From Asterella californica (taxonomy: Eukaryota > Streptophyta > Marchantiopsida > Marchantiales > Aytoniaceae), in NCBI GenBank assembly GCA_036924285.1, contig JAYKYS010000022.1, forward strand, positions 2,232,001 through 2,296,000: a stretch of 64,000 bases of DNA. The letters are read 5' to 3'. Below the pieces are notes generated by a model. That model was not told where the DNA came from. It was given only the letters and a program-made list of their open reading frames with translations, and did no database searches. The position numbers and the translations under genes were made by a program. The stretch's first letter is position 1. Each line of letters starts with the position of its first letter. Of the stretch, positions 1 to 10,523 are shown piece by piece.

Positions 1-1655
1 CGTTCTCGTCCGCCTCAGTCTCTTCAGTAGCCGGGGCGTCTTCATCTCTTATCACCCTCTGTTCAGACTCCAGAAAGTTGAACAAATCTACTGATTATCC
101 ACGTTGTTTGAACAACTTCACTCGTTTGCCAGCCACAGATAGTTTCAAAGGAGTACCATCCTGCTCACGTAAACTATAAGTGGCATTCTCATAAACATCT
201 AACACAACATAAGGCCCAAACCATCTTCGCGAGAACTTACGAAGTGTAGAATGCTGGTTCTCCAGCGTGCTATCATACACTAGAACCCAATCACCAACAC
301 GTATTGGCTTTGGTCGTAGTCGGTGAGTCTTATCGAAACGCTCCTTATTTCTTACTCGAGCCATCTTCAGCTTCTCTTGCGCCTCAGCAAGATCCTCCTC
401 CATTCGCTCCAACTGCCTAGTTCGTAAAGCAAGGAGTGAAGTATGATCTATACCATCTTCCCACGGTAGCGTAGCCCACGTAGGGAAGTCCTCCTCAGCA
501 GGCATGATCGGTTTCTGCCCCAGCATAAGCTCAACTGGCATATAGCCAGTCGTGGTACAATGTGTAGTTCTATCATCCCACAAAGCAAATGGAAGTAGTC
601 TCGGCCATTCTCTAGGCCTACCATCACATGTTTTTACTAAAGCGTGAACAATAGAAGGGTGTCCTCGTTCACTCTTACCAATCCCTTCCGGATTTATGGC
701 AGTAGTAAGTCGAAGCTTTACTCCATAACGAGCAAAGAACTCCTTCGCTTCGGCACCTCTCAGCTCGCCCCTATCTGCTCGTAATCTTCCAACAAATCCA
801 TAACGACAGATGATATCTTCCAGCACGAATCTACATATGTTCTCTGTAGTCTTCGTTCGCAGTGCTCGTCCCTCCACATAGTTGGAGAGATCTTCTCGAG
901 CCAACACCAAGTAACGCATTCCCCATAGTCCCGGCGGCATTATCACAAGATCAAGGACCCACGAAAAATGAATACTAGGTGGGTAGGTAGGTACAAGTCC
1001 AACTCTGTAACGGACCTTGGAGTAGAACTGACTGTGCAGACACGACCCAACAAAATCCACTACGTCTTGATACAAACCCTTCCACCAGTATCGCTCCTTC
1101 ATCTTCGTGTACATAGCCCAGACTCCACGGTGTCCAGCCCACAAGGTGTCATGAAACTCCTTCAACAGATTCAGCTTTGTCGGTTGATCATCCACCACTC
1201 TAGCCAGCATCCCATCTCTTCTCTTCGGGCGTTTCCACAGATAACCTTCACGTAGAAGGTAACCGTACGCCTTTCGTCTGATCTCCTTAAACTCTGCATC
1301 ACTCCATCCTTCTCTTCTGCATAATAAACTCAGATAATAGCAGATATCGCGGAACTTTTCCGTGTAAAACTCCTCGTAGAACGGCAGTGGTTCCAAGTCT
1401 GAAGTCTGTTGACCAACTTGGCACCAAACGTCTCTTTTCTCTTCATCTTCGACTTCAGTAATCATCTCTTCTTCATCTATATAACGAGCCCTAGATAACA
1501 TGTCTGCAACAGGATTATCTTTTCCTGCAATATGTTTCAGCTCAGGGTTCATACTCCGGATATAAGCAATCCATCGTAGCATTGCTATGTCTGGAGTATT
1601 ACAGTTTGCTATCATACCTAGCAAAGGCAAACAGTATGTTTCTAGTATCACACGT
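1..1655 (-). pseudogene. A1 pol 3' part: RNase H end and integrase (broken)
   Basis: Reads right to left as the end of RNase H followed by integrase. Visible are the zinc-binding region (HRGVWAMYTKMKERYWWKG, then a CLH..Q form in which the second Cys of the CLHCQ motif of the other copies is Ser), the catalytic-core aspartates (LDLV and ADRGE), the glutamate in GKSERGH, and a GPY-type C-terminal module (RRWFGPYVVLDVYENATYSL). No chromodomain follows. A nonsense codon TAA lies at 95-97, where A3 codes Gly; homology continues past it to the window edge. The upstream side is cut by the solo LTR at 1656. Integrase would join element cDNA to chromosomal DNA; this copy cannot make an intact one. 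Confidence 0.9.
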
Positions 1656-2938
1656 TGTCGCGCTACTTGGCGGCTACATGTTATATTTCTACTCCGACGC
1701 TTGAGTTTAGTAGTTCTAGAAGTTAGCTTATATTACTTCTAGTCGTTTATGTATATGTTTGACACCTTTGCATACGGTGTTAACACTATTTTGAGTCTTA
1801 GTAGGTTGATTACCATGTTGATAGGGCTTAAGCTCATGGGTTGTATTTGCGTGTCGCCCATGCACGCTTTCTAGCTGATTTAAGTTATTTTTCGGAGCTG
1901 CGTGTCGTTTTAAGTAAATTAAGTTTTATGCTGGCACTCTAGGGGGCTTGACGTGGTAGCCTATGAGTAAAACTAAGTTGCCACGTGGTTTAGGGTACTA
2001 AAGGATAACCAAGTGGAGCTATGAACTCCCATTGGTCCGTTTTTGTCTTTTGTTAAACTCTAAATTTAGAAACAGAGCTCTAGAGTGGAGTTCGAGCATT
2101 TGGTGAGGGATCTTCGAAATCTGAGAGCACAGGGAGAGAGAGCTCGTCATGCCAAGCACCTCCAGTGAAAATTTCGATCGATTTGAGTCAATAAAGACGG
2201 AGTTATGAGCAATTGAAGTTCGAATTGTGCTAGAATTGAATCATTTTTGTTGGATTTAGAGTTTTCAGTGTCACTCGCAGCAGATTTCAGGAAATTGCTT
2301 CAAAACTTCGAGGTTGTGTTCTGCGCCAGCAGGGCTACGATTTCACAAAAAGTTTCATATCGATTGAGCAACTGAGTAATTCAGGGCGGCCGCTGAAGCT
2401 GAGGGGGTCTGAAAAGCTCTTAATCTAGAGCAGCGACTTCAGAGGAGGAGATCTGCAGTTCTGTGTACATTCAGGAGTCTCAACTTCACAGGGATGTTTA
2501 GCACCCTGTAGACTGCAAATCCTGTAAGAAACTTCGAAATTGATCGAGCCAAACTCCTGTTATAGATTGAAATAGCCAGCTAGGTACCAGAAATTGCCGT
2601 AGTTTTCTTGCTCAAAACTTTTCTGTTCATATCTCCGTGTCAGAATTTGATCTCAGGCTGAAATTTCGTCTGTGAGTTCAGTAGTACCTCATTTGCATGC
2701 AGGGGAAGTTTAGAGGTCTAAACCTTCATAGTTTTCCTCTCCGTGAGTGTCAAAGTTCACCGCCGGACCTTGTTACTGCCGGCTAGACCTGAATTTCGCC
2801 TTCTGGGTATATTACTAGATCTTACACATCTGTGTGAGTGTTTATAGCCCCTGTTGTAACCTAAAAGCCAACCTCTTGAGTGAACAACCACAGCCAAAAG
2901 CCCGGCGCTTTCCTAGGTAGACGGATTACACTCCGACA
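1656..2938 (+). repeat. Solo LTR of family A inside A1 pol
   Basis: Starts TGTCG and ends CGACA, and is flanked by a perfect 4-bp duplication ACGT (1652-1655 and 2939-2942). Joining the flanks restores the reading seen uninterrupted in A3 (TATCACATGTGCACC there). The body matches family A LTRs in plus orientation. Both termini differ from the A2 LTR: it starts at a TGTCG that is about 56 bp inside the A2 LTR and stops short of the last roughly 65 bp, so it belongs to a sister subfamily or an alternative-terminus form. A solo LTR is the usual product of LTR-LTR recombination that removes the internal region. Confidence 0.88.
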
Positions 2939-2942
2939 ACGT

Positions 2943-4909
2943 GCACCTATCAAGAACTCTCGGTCTACCTTCATAGCAGTAACAGCTCCCCACAACTCAC
3001 GCTTCACTTGAGGATAGTTACGTTGTCTATCTGTTAAGATCCGAGCCCCAAACCTTGAAACAAACCGCACGCCTTCTGCATCTCCTTGACCGACTGCCCA
3101 TCCAATCGCCTTTGGACTTGTATCAACAGTCAGTATGATAGGTCTTCCGCTCTCGTAGCTAAGTCTCCTTAGTACAGGTGGAGACTTCAGAATATCTTTC
3201 AGCTGCTCCATCGTCTCGTGATGTTCTTGCCGCCAAGTAAACCTCTTTCCCTTCCTCAGAAGTGCATACAGAGGCTCGGCAATGTGTGCATAATGAGGAA
3301 TACTCACACGAAAGAACACACAAGCTCCTAAGAATCGGCGAACCTCAGTGATGTTGGTACAGTCTGCTATCCTTGCTATAGCATCTACCTTCTCTGGGTT
3401 CGGCCGTCTTTCAAAAGTACCGCATAAATGACCCACCACCACAATCTCTGACATTCCAAAACGAGATTTGGTACCTGACAGAGTGAGGTGTACCTCTTCC
3501 AAGCGCATCAGAATCTTCTCCACATCTCGGATGTGGTCTACAACGAACTTTCTGCAACCATTAGTAGTCATAGTTTCGTCCTTGTCCTCCATCGGACAGC
3601 CTTTCATGGGAATATCATCAAGAAATGGGATAGTAACCTCAGGTACAAACTCTCGTAACACCTTATGCATCGCGTTTTGCATATGGACTACTGAGTTTGT
3701 TGCGCCCTGAGGAAGAGTACACATCCGCATCAACCTCAAAGGTGTACGCATGGTAGTCAAGTCTCTACTCTCCAAAGCAAGCTGAAACTGATCGTAACTT
3801 GAAAACAGATCTCCAATAGAATAGATAGATCTTCCAGCAAATGCCTCGGCTACTTCATCAACCACAGGTCCTGTGCCAACGTTTCGAATCGTGATGTTGT
3901 TAGCAGGTTGTAAGTCTTGGATGAAGCGTAAAGCTCATGTCTTCTTAGGTACTGTGAACCATCGGCTAGAGTACGGAGCCATAGATGGTTCAAGAATACC
4001 CATCCGCATCCTCTCCTTCAGTAACTCAATAACCTTCGGTAGCAAAGCACGAGGGACTGGAATCGGCTTCAAGTCCCAAGGTACGTGAGGAACAGTGAAG
4101 ATAACCATCGGAGCTATCACACTAGGATCCACACAACCAATCTCTCCAGCTGAGAAAGAAAATGCCTTACCATGACTAACTATCATCTGCTCGAAAGCTC
4201 TTTTCTCAACTTTAGTCAAGAAGCCACCCCCTCCTATCTGGAGCTGCTCGAGTGTCTCTTGAGTAAACTCGTGTCCTATCTGTTTAGGATCTCTCAGTAC
4301 AGGCTCAGTGGCAGCTAACTCCATCTGCTGCTGTGAATCAACAGGTAGCTGGGTCGCCACTGGTTTCACCTTCTTTGCTACAGTTTTGTATTTGGTGTGA
4401 ACCTCTGCTTCTTCACGAGAGCCACACCAGCAGATTGCATCCTTCCATCCACTCTCCAGTCTCGGATGAGGACGAGATTGTAAGCACGAGACAACCTCCT
4501 CATAGACTTTACGAGAGTGGATAGGGATCACCACCCTTCCTCCCATCTGCTCCATCAACCTATCTACATCATCCAGCCAACGAACAAAAGACTGTACACC
4601 CACATAGACACCAGAAATCATCTCACCTTCATTCAGAACTCCTGTACAGTGCAGATTTTCTGTATACTTCTCTATCTTCCTTCTACTCTTCTCGGTCAGA
4701 TTCTCTACTCGTGTGAACTCACTCCAATCATCAGAACTGAAAGTCATTAAACCAGATTTCCAACTATGTACAGTGTGGCAGTTTTCAGAATCTTGAGCAA
4801 CCTCTTCGTCAATCTCCTGTGATCCCACAGGCTGCTCAAGCGGGATCATAGTAGTAGCAGATCCGTCACTCTTGGTATCCCGTCCTACAAGAGTGGTTTC
4901 AGAAAACCC
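2943..4909 (-). pseudogene. A1 pol 5' part: reverse transcriptase and RNase H start (broken)
   Basis: Matches the A3 pol frame. Motifs include the RT entry region (PYSSRWFTVPKK), SIYSIGDLFSSYDQFQLALE, the catalytic FLDDIPMKG box, and the RNase H start TVDTSPKAIGWAVGQ. A TGA at 3935-3937 replaces a Gly codon of A3 just after the PKKT motif. The frame begins by -1 slippage at the heptamer 4903-4909; the first ATG in it is at 4849. The 3' side runs into the solo LTR. Role if intact: copying element RNA into DNA in virus-like particles. Confidence 0.9.
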
Positions 4910-7430
4910 TTACTCCTACAGATAGGAAAATCTCTCAAAGTCTGTCTGTTTCGTTCGTGGTTCGTACGAACGGTCAGAAACTAAACAGAACGTCTGTCAT
5001 CTGGACTACGGATCCTTGCATAGTGAGATCCGTCATCCATCACCTTCGTCTCCATTCTAACTGCCGTGATATAAGGCTGACCAAGAATCACTGGATATGA
5101 TGCAGAAGACTGCACGAAGAAGTGCTGATCTACTTCCACATCACCTAACTTCACTCTCACGTTAGGACAAGCGCCATATAACTCACCCTTCTGGTTGTTT
5201 GCAGCTCTTAGCACCCAATCATGATTCAGTTCGATAGGCCACTGACCTCTTTCGTACACCTCCCGTGACATGATGTTGATCTCCGAACCGTGATCAACTA
5301 AAGCAGCAACAGGTTCAAGACTTCCAAGGCGAACTCATGTAGCAGTCGTAGCACGAGCCCAATGCCTTTTTCTGAAGTCACTATCAGTAGCTGGACTCTC
5401 GTCGCCAGCTTCATCATCATCAAACTGAACAGTGTTGGTACCAGCAACCAACGCTTCTTGCTGGTACTTTGTATCATTAGCCTCCTGAAAGTGCACCTTC
5501 CCAAATTCTGCATCATTAACAGAAGCTCCTACCATCTCTATCATCTGACTTTCTACTTGCTCGGACATCACCTGTCTCTTCCGCTTATAATGTCGATGAT
5601 CAGCTCGTGAAACTCTCTCTTCGCAATACCAAGAACCTCCCGAAGAGAAAACTCGATTCGTGCGTCAAGTATTCTCTGCTCCAGGATGCTCTTGAGATCA
5701 GTTGAAGTCTCAATATCAGCTGGCAACTTGTAAGCCGGTCCCTTCCCCTTCTCTTGAGCAGTAAACCGTCTACCAGCAGTCGTTGGCTCCTGCTGGGATC
5801 TTTGCACGTCCTCCATAGGACCTGGTGCAGATGGAGGAGCTGTAGAAGTAGACGGGATGTCTTCAGGAAGAGCCGCTCGTCTCCTTGTGACCCTCCGTCT
5901 ATCTCCAGTCTCCTCTGGAGCTCCAGTATCAAGTTCAGAGGCTTCTCGCCGCCTCTTCTCCTCCACAGAAGCATCCTGCCAGTGAACGTGTCTATCCACG
6001 TCCAAGAATGCTTTGATAGACGCAGCGTCAACAGGATCACCCCACCCTGTGACTCTACGGATAGTCTCAGCTCCTCTCTTCAGTACTTCAGAAGGAACTT
6101 GAACAGGTTTCTTCTCAGTAGTCTTATCTAACAACGTAGGACTAGAAGAAACTTCAATGTGACCGGCATATACATCAAGATTTACCGGTGGTGCCATCAA
6201 TGCATGTACAGTTGCAGCAGCTGTAATCTGAGGTAGACTCCTCATGCCTCCTCGTCCAAACTACGTGCTTAGCGGCTCTCCAGTAGAAGAAAGGTGCAAC
6301 CTACCGTTCTGATAGCGAACCACACCATCTCGCAGAGCAGCCGTGAGCTCTTGACAGTCCCCTCAGAAATGATCTTGACTGTCACACCAGATACATCTAC
6401 GAACAGGAGCACCTCCTGGACGTGCAGCAACAGGAGCCGGCGGCTGCTCTCTCTGCAATCCAGCTAGCTCCACCTTCAGTTCTCTCATCTGCCGAATCAG
6501 GTCTTCGATCTGGTTCTGCTGTTCATGGTTCTCCGCAGGTCTCTGAATCGGTGCCCTCTGTGCAGGAACTGGCACAACTGGCATCAAAGGTACTGCAGCC
6601 GGTACAACAGGTCTGGGAGCAAGAGCCGGAGGTTGCTGTACTTGAGGAGCAGTGCGAGGTTGAGCGGTCACTTCTGCAAGCGGGCGTCCTCCCACAACCA
6701 CTCTTCCACGCCTTTGTCTCGTCAATACAGCAACAGCATCATCAACTCTCCCCCAATCAGTAGTAACTCCTCCTTCAGCCGATCGGTCAGCCAACATAAA
6801 GCATAACCGATCTGCCGTAGCATCATCGGTAGCTTGCAGGAAAAGCTCGATTTTCTTAGCATCTAAGGTTATCCTCTCAAGAGTTGAGAGTTGTCGATAT
6901 CTCCGATCAAACTCTCTCAGCATCTCATTCAGGTTCATCATACGACCAGGTTGCTGCTCAACCCAGTCTAGAAACGTTCTTCTAGTGACTCTCTCTGAAT
7001 CTTCTTCGAGAAACTCCTCTCGAAGAGATCGCTCAAAACTCATCCACACACCTAGATTCCTTCTCTGTACATCCCTAACTTGATCCCGCAACTCAGGGAT
7101 TACAGCTAACTCGAAACTCCCTATCATCTCAGCATCAATAACCCTAACTAGTTCCATCTCTCCTCTGTATTCACGCAGATATCTAGAAATATCTCTACCT
7201 TCAAATCTACCGCATCTATTCACAATTGCTTGCAAAGCCTTGGTAGACTTCAACTCACCTCCTTCGATGATCGGATGTTGTTGGACCAGGGCCGCAAGTG
7301 TCTTCAGAATCTCGGCCGTATCCAGACCAGGTGCAGACGTCGCTGTAGCCGCTGGTGCTACAGAAGGAGCTGCAGTAGACGTAGATGCAGCAGGCGTAGA
7401 AGTAGCAGCAGCAGCACTCTTGCGATCCAT
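4885..7430 (-). pseudogene. A1 gag-protease (broken)
   Basis: Starts at ATG 7430 (MDRKSAAAATSTPA), followed by an Ala/Pro-rich N-terminus, a gag core (RCGRFEGRDISRYLREYRGE) and a CIWC..H zinc knuckle, and ends with an aspartic protease region. Breaks seen against A3: TGA 6363-6365 inside the zinc knuckle (CGA in A3), TAG 6261-6263 (CAG in A3), a 1-nt deletion near 5586, and TAG 4981-4983 (CAG in A3). The total length is 2546 nt against 2547 in A3, matching the single deletion. Gag would form the particle shell; protease would mature the polyprotein. Confidence 0.9.
4903..4909 (-). promoter_or_regulatory. -1 frameshift heptamer GGGTTTT, gag-PR/pol junction of A1
   Basis: Plus strand AAAACCC, so the coding strand reads G GGT TTT in the gag-protease frame. 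The gag frame stops at 4885-4887, and slipping back one base enters the pol frame, which is open through this point. The heptamer fits the general X XXY YYZ form and is present at the same place in A2 and A3. Slippage itself is inferred. Confidence 0.65.
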
Positions 7431-7479
7431 CTCTTCTCCTTGTAGTGAACTCAACCTTCTCAATCAATCACCCCAAGAG

Positions 7480-7497
7480 CTCTCAGTGGAAGCACCA
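7480..7497 (-). other. Primer-binding site candidate of A1
   Basis: Two bases inside the 5' LTR, the coding strand reads TGGTGCTTCCACTGAGAG, beginning TGG as the complement of a tRNA CCA end. It is identical in A2 (33078-33095) and A3 (48839-48856). I could not assign the primer tRNA with confidence. Confidence 0.6.
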
Positions 7498-7499
7498 GA

Positions 7500-8819
7500 T
7501 GTCGAGTTGAGAGTTTTCCTGGGAAGGGCGAACCTTCTGGCTGTGATATGATCTTGAAGGCTGTGTTTAGTCTACTCAGGGAAGTGCTGGGCTTCAGGCT
7601 ATGGTTGCTTACTATACAGAGGTAAGCTTCAGGTCATAAGGGAACAGTATAAACACTCACTCAAGTCGAATGGACTCTCCAGTATGTTCAGGAAGTGAAA
7701 ATCAGATCAGACTAGCAATAATAAGGTCAGACAGCGAACTTTAACAGTCCAGAATCAGAAACATACGATGGTTCAGACTTCAAAACTCCTCCTACATGTA
7801 AGTGAGGCCCTACTGACCATACACACGAAGTTTCAGCTTTAGATCAGATCAGAGTGTCGAGATATGGGCAGAAATGTATTGAGCAGAGAAATTACGGCAA
7901 TTTCTGGGTCCCAGACAGCTATTTCAACCTAGAACAGAGAATTGGCTCGATCACTTTCGAAGATTCTTACAGGATTTGCTGTAAACAGCTTGCTGAACAC
8001 TCCTGTGAAGTTGGGCCTCCTGATTGTACACAGAACTCCAGATCTCGCTCTCTGAAGTTGATGCTCTAGATTGAGAGCTTTTCGGACCCCCTCTGCTTCG
8101 CTCTGAATTACTCACAATTTCAATTGACATGAAAATTTGGAGACAGTCGTAGCCCTGCTGCCAATGAATGAGAACTCGAAGGTTTGAAGCGATTTTCTCA
8201 AATCTACTGCGATTGACACCGAAAACCTCAAAATCAACAGAAGTGCTGCAATTCTGGCACAAATCGAACTTCAATCAGCCATAACTCCTTCTTTATTGCT
8301 CCAAATCGATCAAAAATTTCGCTGACAGTGCTTGGCACGACGAACCCTATCTCCCTGTGCTCTCAGATTTCGAAGTTTTTTCACCAAATGCTCGAACTCC
8401 TCTTAAGACCCTACTACTAAGTTTAGCGGTACACTAAAGATAAAATTGGACCAATGGGAGTTCATAGCTTCACTCCCCTGTCCTTTTGTGTCCCAAACCA
8501 CGTGGTGACTTAATTTTGCACATAGGCTACCACGTCAAGCCCCTAAAGTGCCAGCGTAACCCCTAAACTACACGCGAAGACATGTAAAACGGCACGTAAT
8601 CCCGAAAGGTATTCTAACCTCGCTAGGAAGCATGCATGGGCGACATGTAATTACAACCCATGAGCTTAACTCCATCTACATGGTAATCAACCTACTAAGA
8701 CTCAAAATATATAACACCCTCCAGTGTCGACTTCTCTGAGGTCCTAATTTCACTCAGAGAGACTAACGCTTGACAGAGAAGTGAATTATTTACAATGTAA
8801 AATGATTCACATCACGACA
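7500..8819 (-). repeat. 5' LTR of A1
   Basis: 1320 bp bounded by TGTCG...CGACA on the plus strand. It matches the A2 LTR but lacks an internal block of roughly 160 bp near its 5' end (element orientation), around 8715-8760. It carries a TATATAT run and an imperfect terminal hairpin that is perfect in A2. No substantial open frame. Confidence 0.92.
8704..8714 (-). promoter_or_regulatory. TATA-box candidate in A1 LTR
   Basis: The coding strand reads TTATATATTTT about 105 bp inside the LTR start. The A2 LTR has TCATATATTTT at the same place (34357-34367). The position fits a U3 core promoter; the start site cannot be read from sequence. Confidence 0.4.
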
Positions 8820-10260
8820 ACGCGGAAGGTCGAAGACAACTCGGGAAGCAGACAGAAGACTGTAGAGGTTCTTCCCATGTTCTTTTCCTTCCCACTGCTT
8901 CTCGTCTTTGTTTGGTATCCTCCGCGCTTCCCCGGTTGTTTGCAAGCAGCCTGATCGATTACCCCCCATCCCCATTTTTCCTATTGTGACATTGGGTGCG
9001 GAAGCGCTGTCCAATTTCCTTCAGACATCTTCCTACTTCCTCCTGAGTTCAATTCGAGCTTCCCTACCCATCGTCCTCAAATTGACGATCCCTGCTATCA
9101 ATTTCCCTACCCTACTACCCTCTCTCTACTCTCGAAACCTTGAATAGAAGACGCTTCGGAAGATTGGAACATCTTTGGAAGACTGTCTTCGGAAGTCGAC
9201 TGTACACAATTCGTATTAAGAGTGGATTTGCTTTGCTTTTGTGTTAAGAGAGGCTTGGTACGAATCCTGAGTGGCGTGGTGAGTTCTTTTGTTATTTCGA
9301 GAAGTTGGAAATCGGGAACTAGGCATGTGCCTCCCGGTCTTTCAAGCTTCTCAAATCCACATCTTCTTAGAGAGACTAGAAGACTGGAAGGCTGGCAAAA
9401 TGCGCGAGAAGACGTGAGGGTCCATTTCGGGTCTCCTCTGTCCGACCCATAGCAGCCGTTCCTTCTTCTTCCCAAACTTAGGAGAGAGTCGTGAGAAGTC
9501 TTGCTGGCAGAATCTTGAGAGAATGATCGAGGGTCGTGTCTTCCCACTGAGCAGCAAGCTTCTTCTGAGTGTGTATGAGAGGTGAGAAGTCAGAAGAACA
9601 GAGTGCAAATGTTTTGAGTCTGTTGTGAGGATAGATTGCGTGTAGGAAGAAGAAGACATGTGAGACCAGTGAAGGGAAGCCTGACTTCGGGAGGTCTTCC
9701 GAGAAAGACATTGAATCGGAAACTGTCCCGGGTGTCTTCCCAGAGGTCACTGTCACCGCAGGAACCCGCAACCATCTTCTGAACCTGTTATGCACTCTTC
9801 GTGAATTTTGTATCTTCTGATAGGAAGTAGGATGTAATGCAAGGTGGGTTGTCTTCTTGGTAATCCATGCGAGGCCTTGCTTAGTTAGGATTGTTTAGAT
9901 ATAGCTCGGAAGACGAGAGCTATCTAGGAAGTACTGTTAGAATCTCGGAAGACGGAGTAGCTGTCTTTTGGAAGACTAGTTTCGTCTTCTGAGAAGTAGA
10001 AGCTAGACTGTGGGCACTTGGGAAGGATTGAGCCTCCAGCTCACAGTAAACACGTGTGGCTTAGTGCAACAGAGTTTTCAAGTATGTCGATGCATCCGCG
10101 AGGCTTGGTGTTACCAGCAGCAGAATTGGCGAAGGCCACTCCTTTCCTCAAGGAGTTGGGTCTCGACTTTTCCTGTGGGATTGGAACCTCACCGACCAGG
10201 GACTTCTGGAGGAGGTGTGGGCAGCGTTATCACCCGCAACCGTGTACCTGCGAAGGCAGG
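8820..10260 (+). repeat. B0: family B LTR fragment, left piece
   Basis: Plus-strand LTR sequence corresponding to LTR positions of about 720-2220 in B1 numbering (10261 = 1). It is cut on the left by A1 and on the right by B1, and resumes at 37852. It holds the pre-ORF1 leader with repeated GAAGAC/GTCTTC motifs and the first 59 codons of ORF1. B0 is the oldest layer of the stack and diverges visibly from B1. Confidence 0.9.
10084..10260 (+). pseudogene. B0 ORF1, N-terminal piece
   Basis: Starts at the ATG of MSMHPRGLVLPAAELA, the same start as the other B copies, and is cut after about 59 codons by B1. The rest lies at 37857-39978. Frame relation to B1 ORF1 is not kept throughout: a short frameshift near LGLDF is followed by sequence that reads in another frame. 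Function unknown; see the B1 ORF1 entry. Confidence 0.75.
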
Positions 10261-10320
10261 TGTGGTGCCCACAAATTACAGTATTCACGAATTTTTGAAA
10301 TTTTTGAGATTAAAGACTTG

Positions 10321-10330
10321 TTTATATAAC
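10321..10330 (+). promoter_or_regulatory. TATA-box candidate in B1 5' LTR
   Basis: TTTATATAAC at LTR positions 61-70. The 3' LTR has the same sequence at 22891-22900; the B2 copies have TTGTATAAC. It is the best core-promoter candidate upstream of ORF1, but unusually close to the LTR start. Confidence 0.35.
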
Positions 10331-10417
10331 TGAAGAAGCGTTGTTACTTAAGGTTACGTCTTCCTTAACAGGAAGATGATCTTAAGAGCTGTTTGTAATA
10401 AGGAGTTGACTTCTTCA

Positions 10418-10523
10418 GAAGACGACCGTCTTCGGAAGACCGTCTTCTCAGTTGCGTCTTCAGAAGATAGGAAGACGGCGGAAGATGGAAAGACGGCGGA
10501 AGACACCTGTCTTCCGGAAGACA
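10418..10523 (+). repeat. Dense GAAGAC/GTCTTC palindromic cluster
   Basis: By my count this 106-bp stretch holds nine GAAGAC or GTCTTC hexamers, several fused into the self-complementary form GTCTTCGGAAGAC. The same cluster occurs in the 3' LTR (about 22988-23093) and, inverted, in the B2 LTRs (about 52690-52800 and 63410-63505). Confidence 0.85.

Larger units (their letters stand above)
1..8819 (-). mobile_element. Ty3/gypsy LTR retrotransposon, family A, copy A1 (partial, decayed)
   Basis: Minus-strand element. From its 5' end: LTR 7500-8819, primer-binding region, gag-protease, then pol running left out of the window, so the 3' LTR is not seen. It is colinear with A2 and A3. Its right end (CGACA) abuts family B LTR sequence at 8820, which matches B1 LTR sequence near 10980, so A1 is inserted in B0. 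A target duplication ACGC at 8820-8823 is possible but its partner lies outside the window. Reading frames are broken by several stops and a frameshift, and the pol is split by a solo LTR. Confidence 0.93.
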
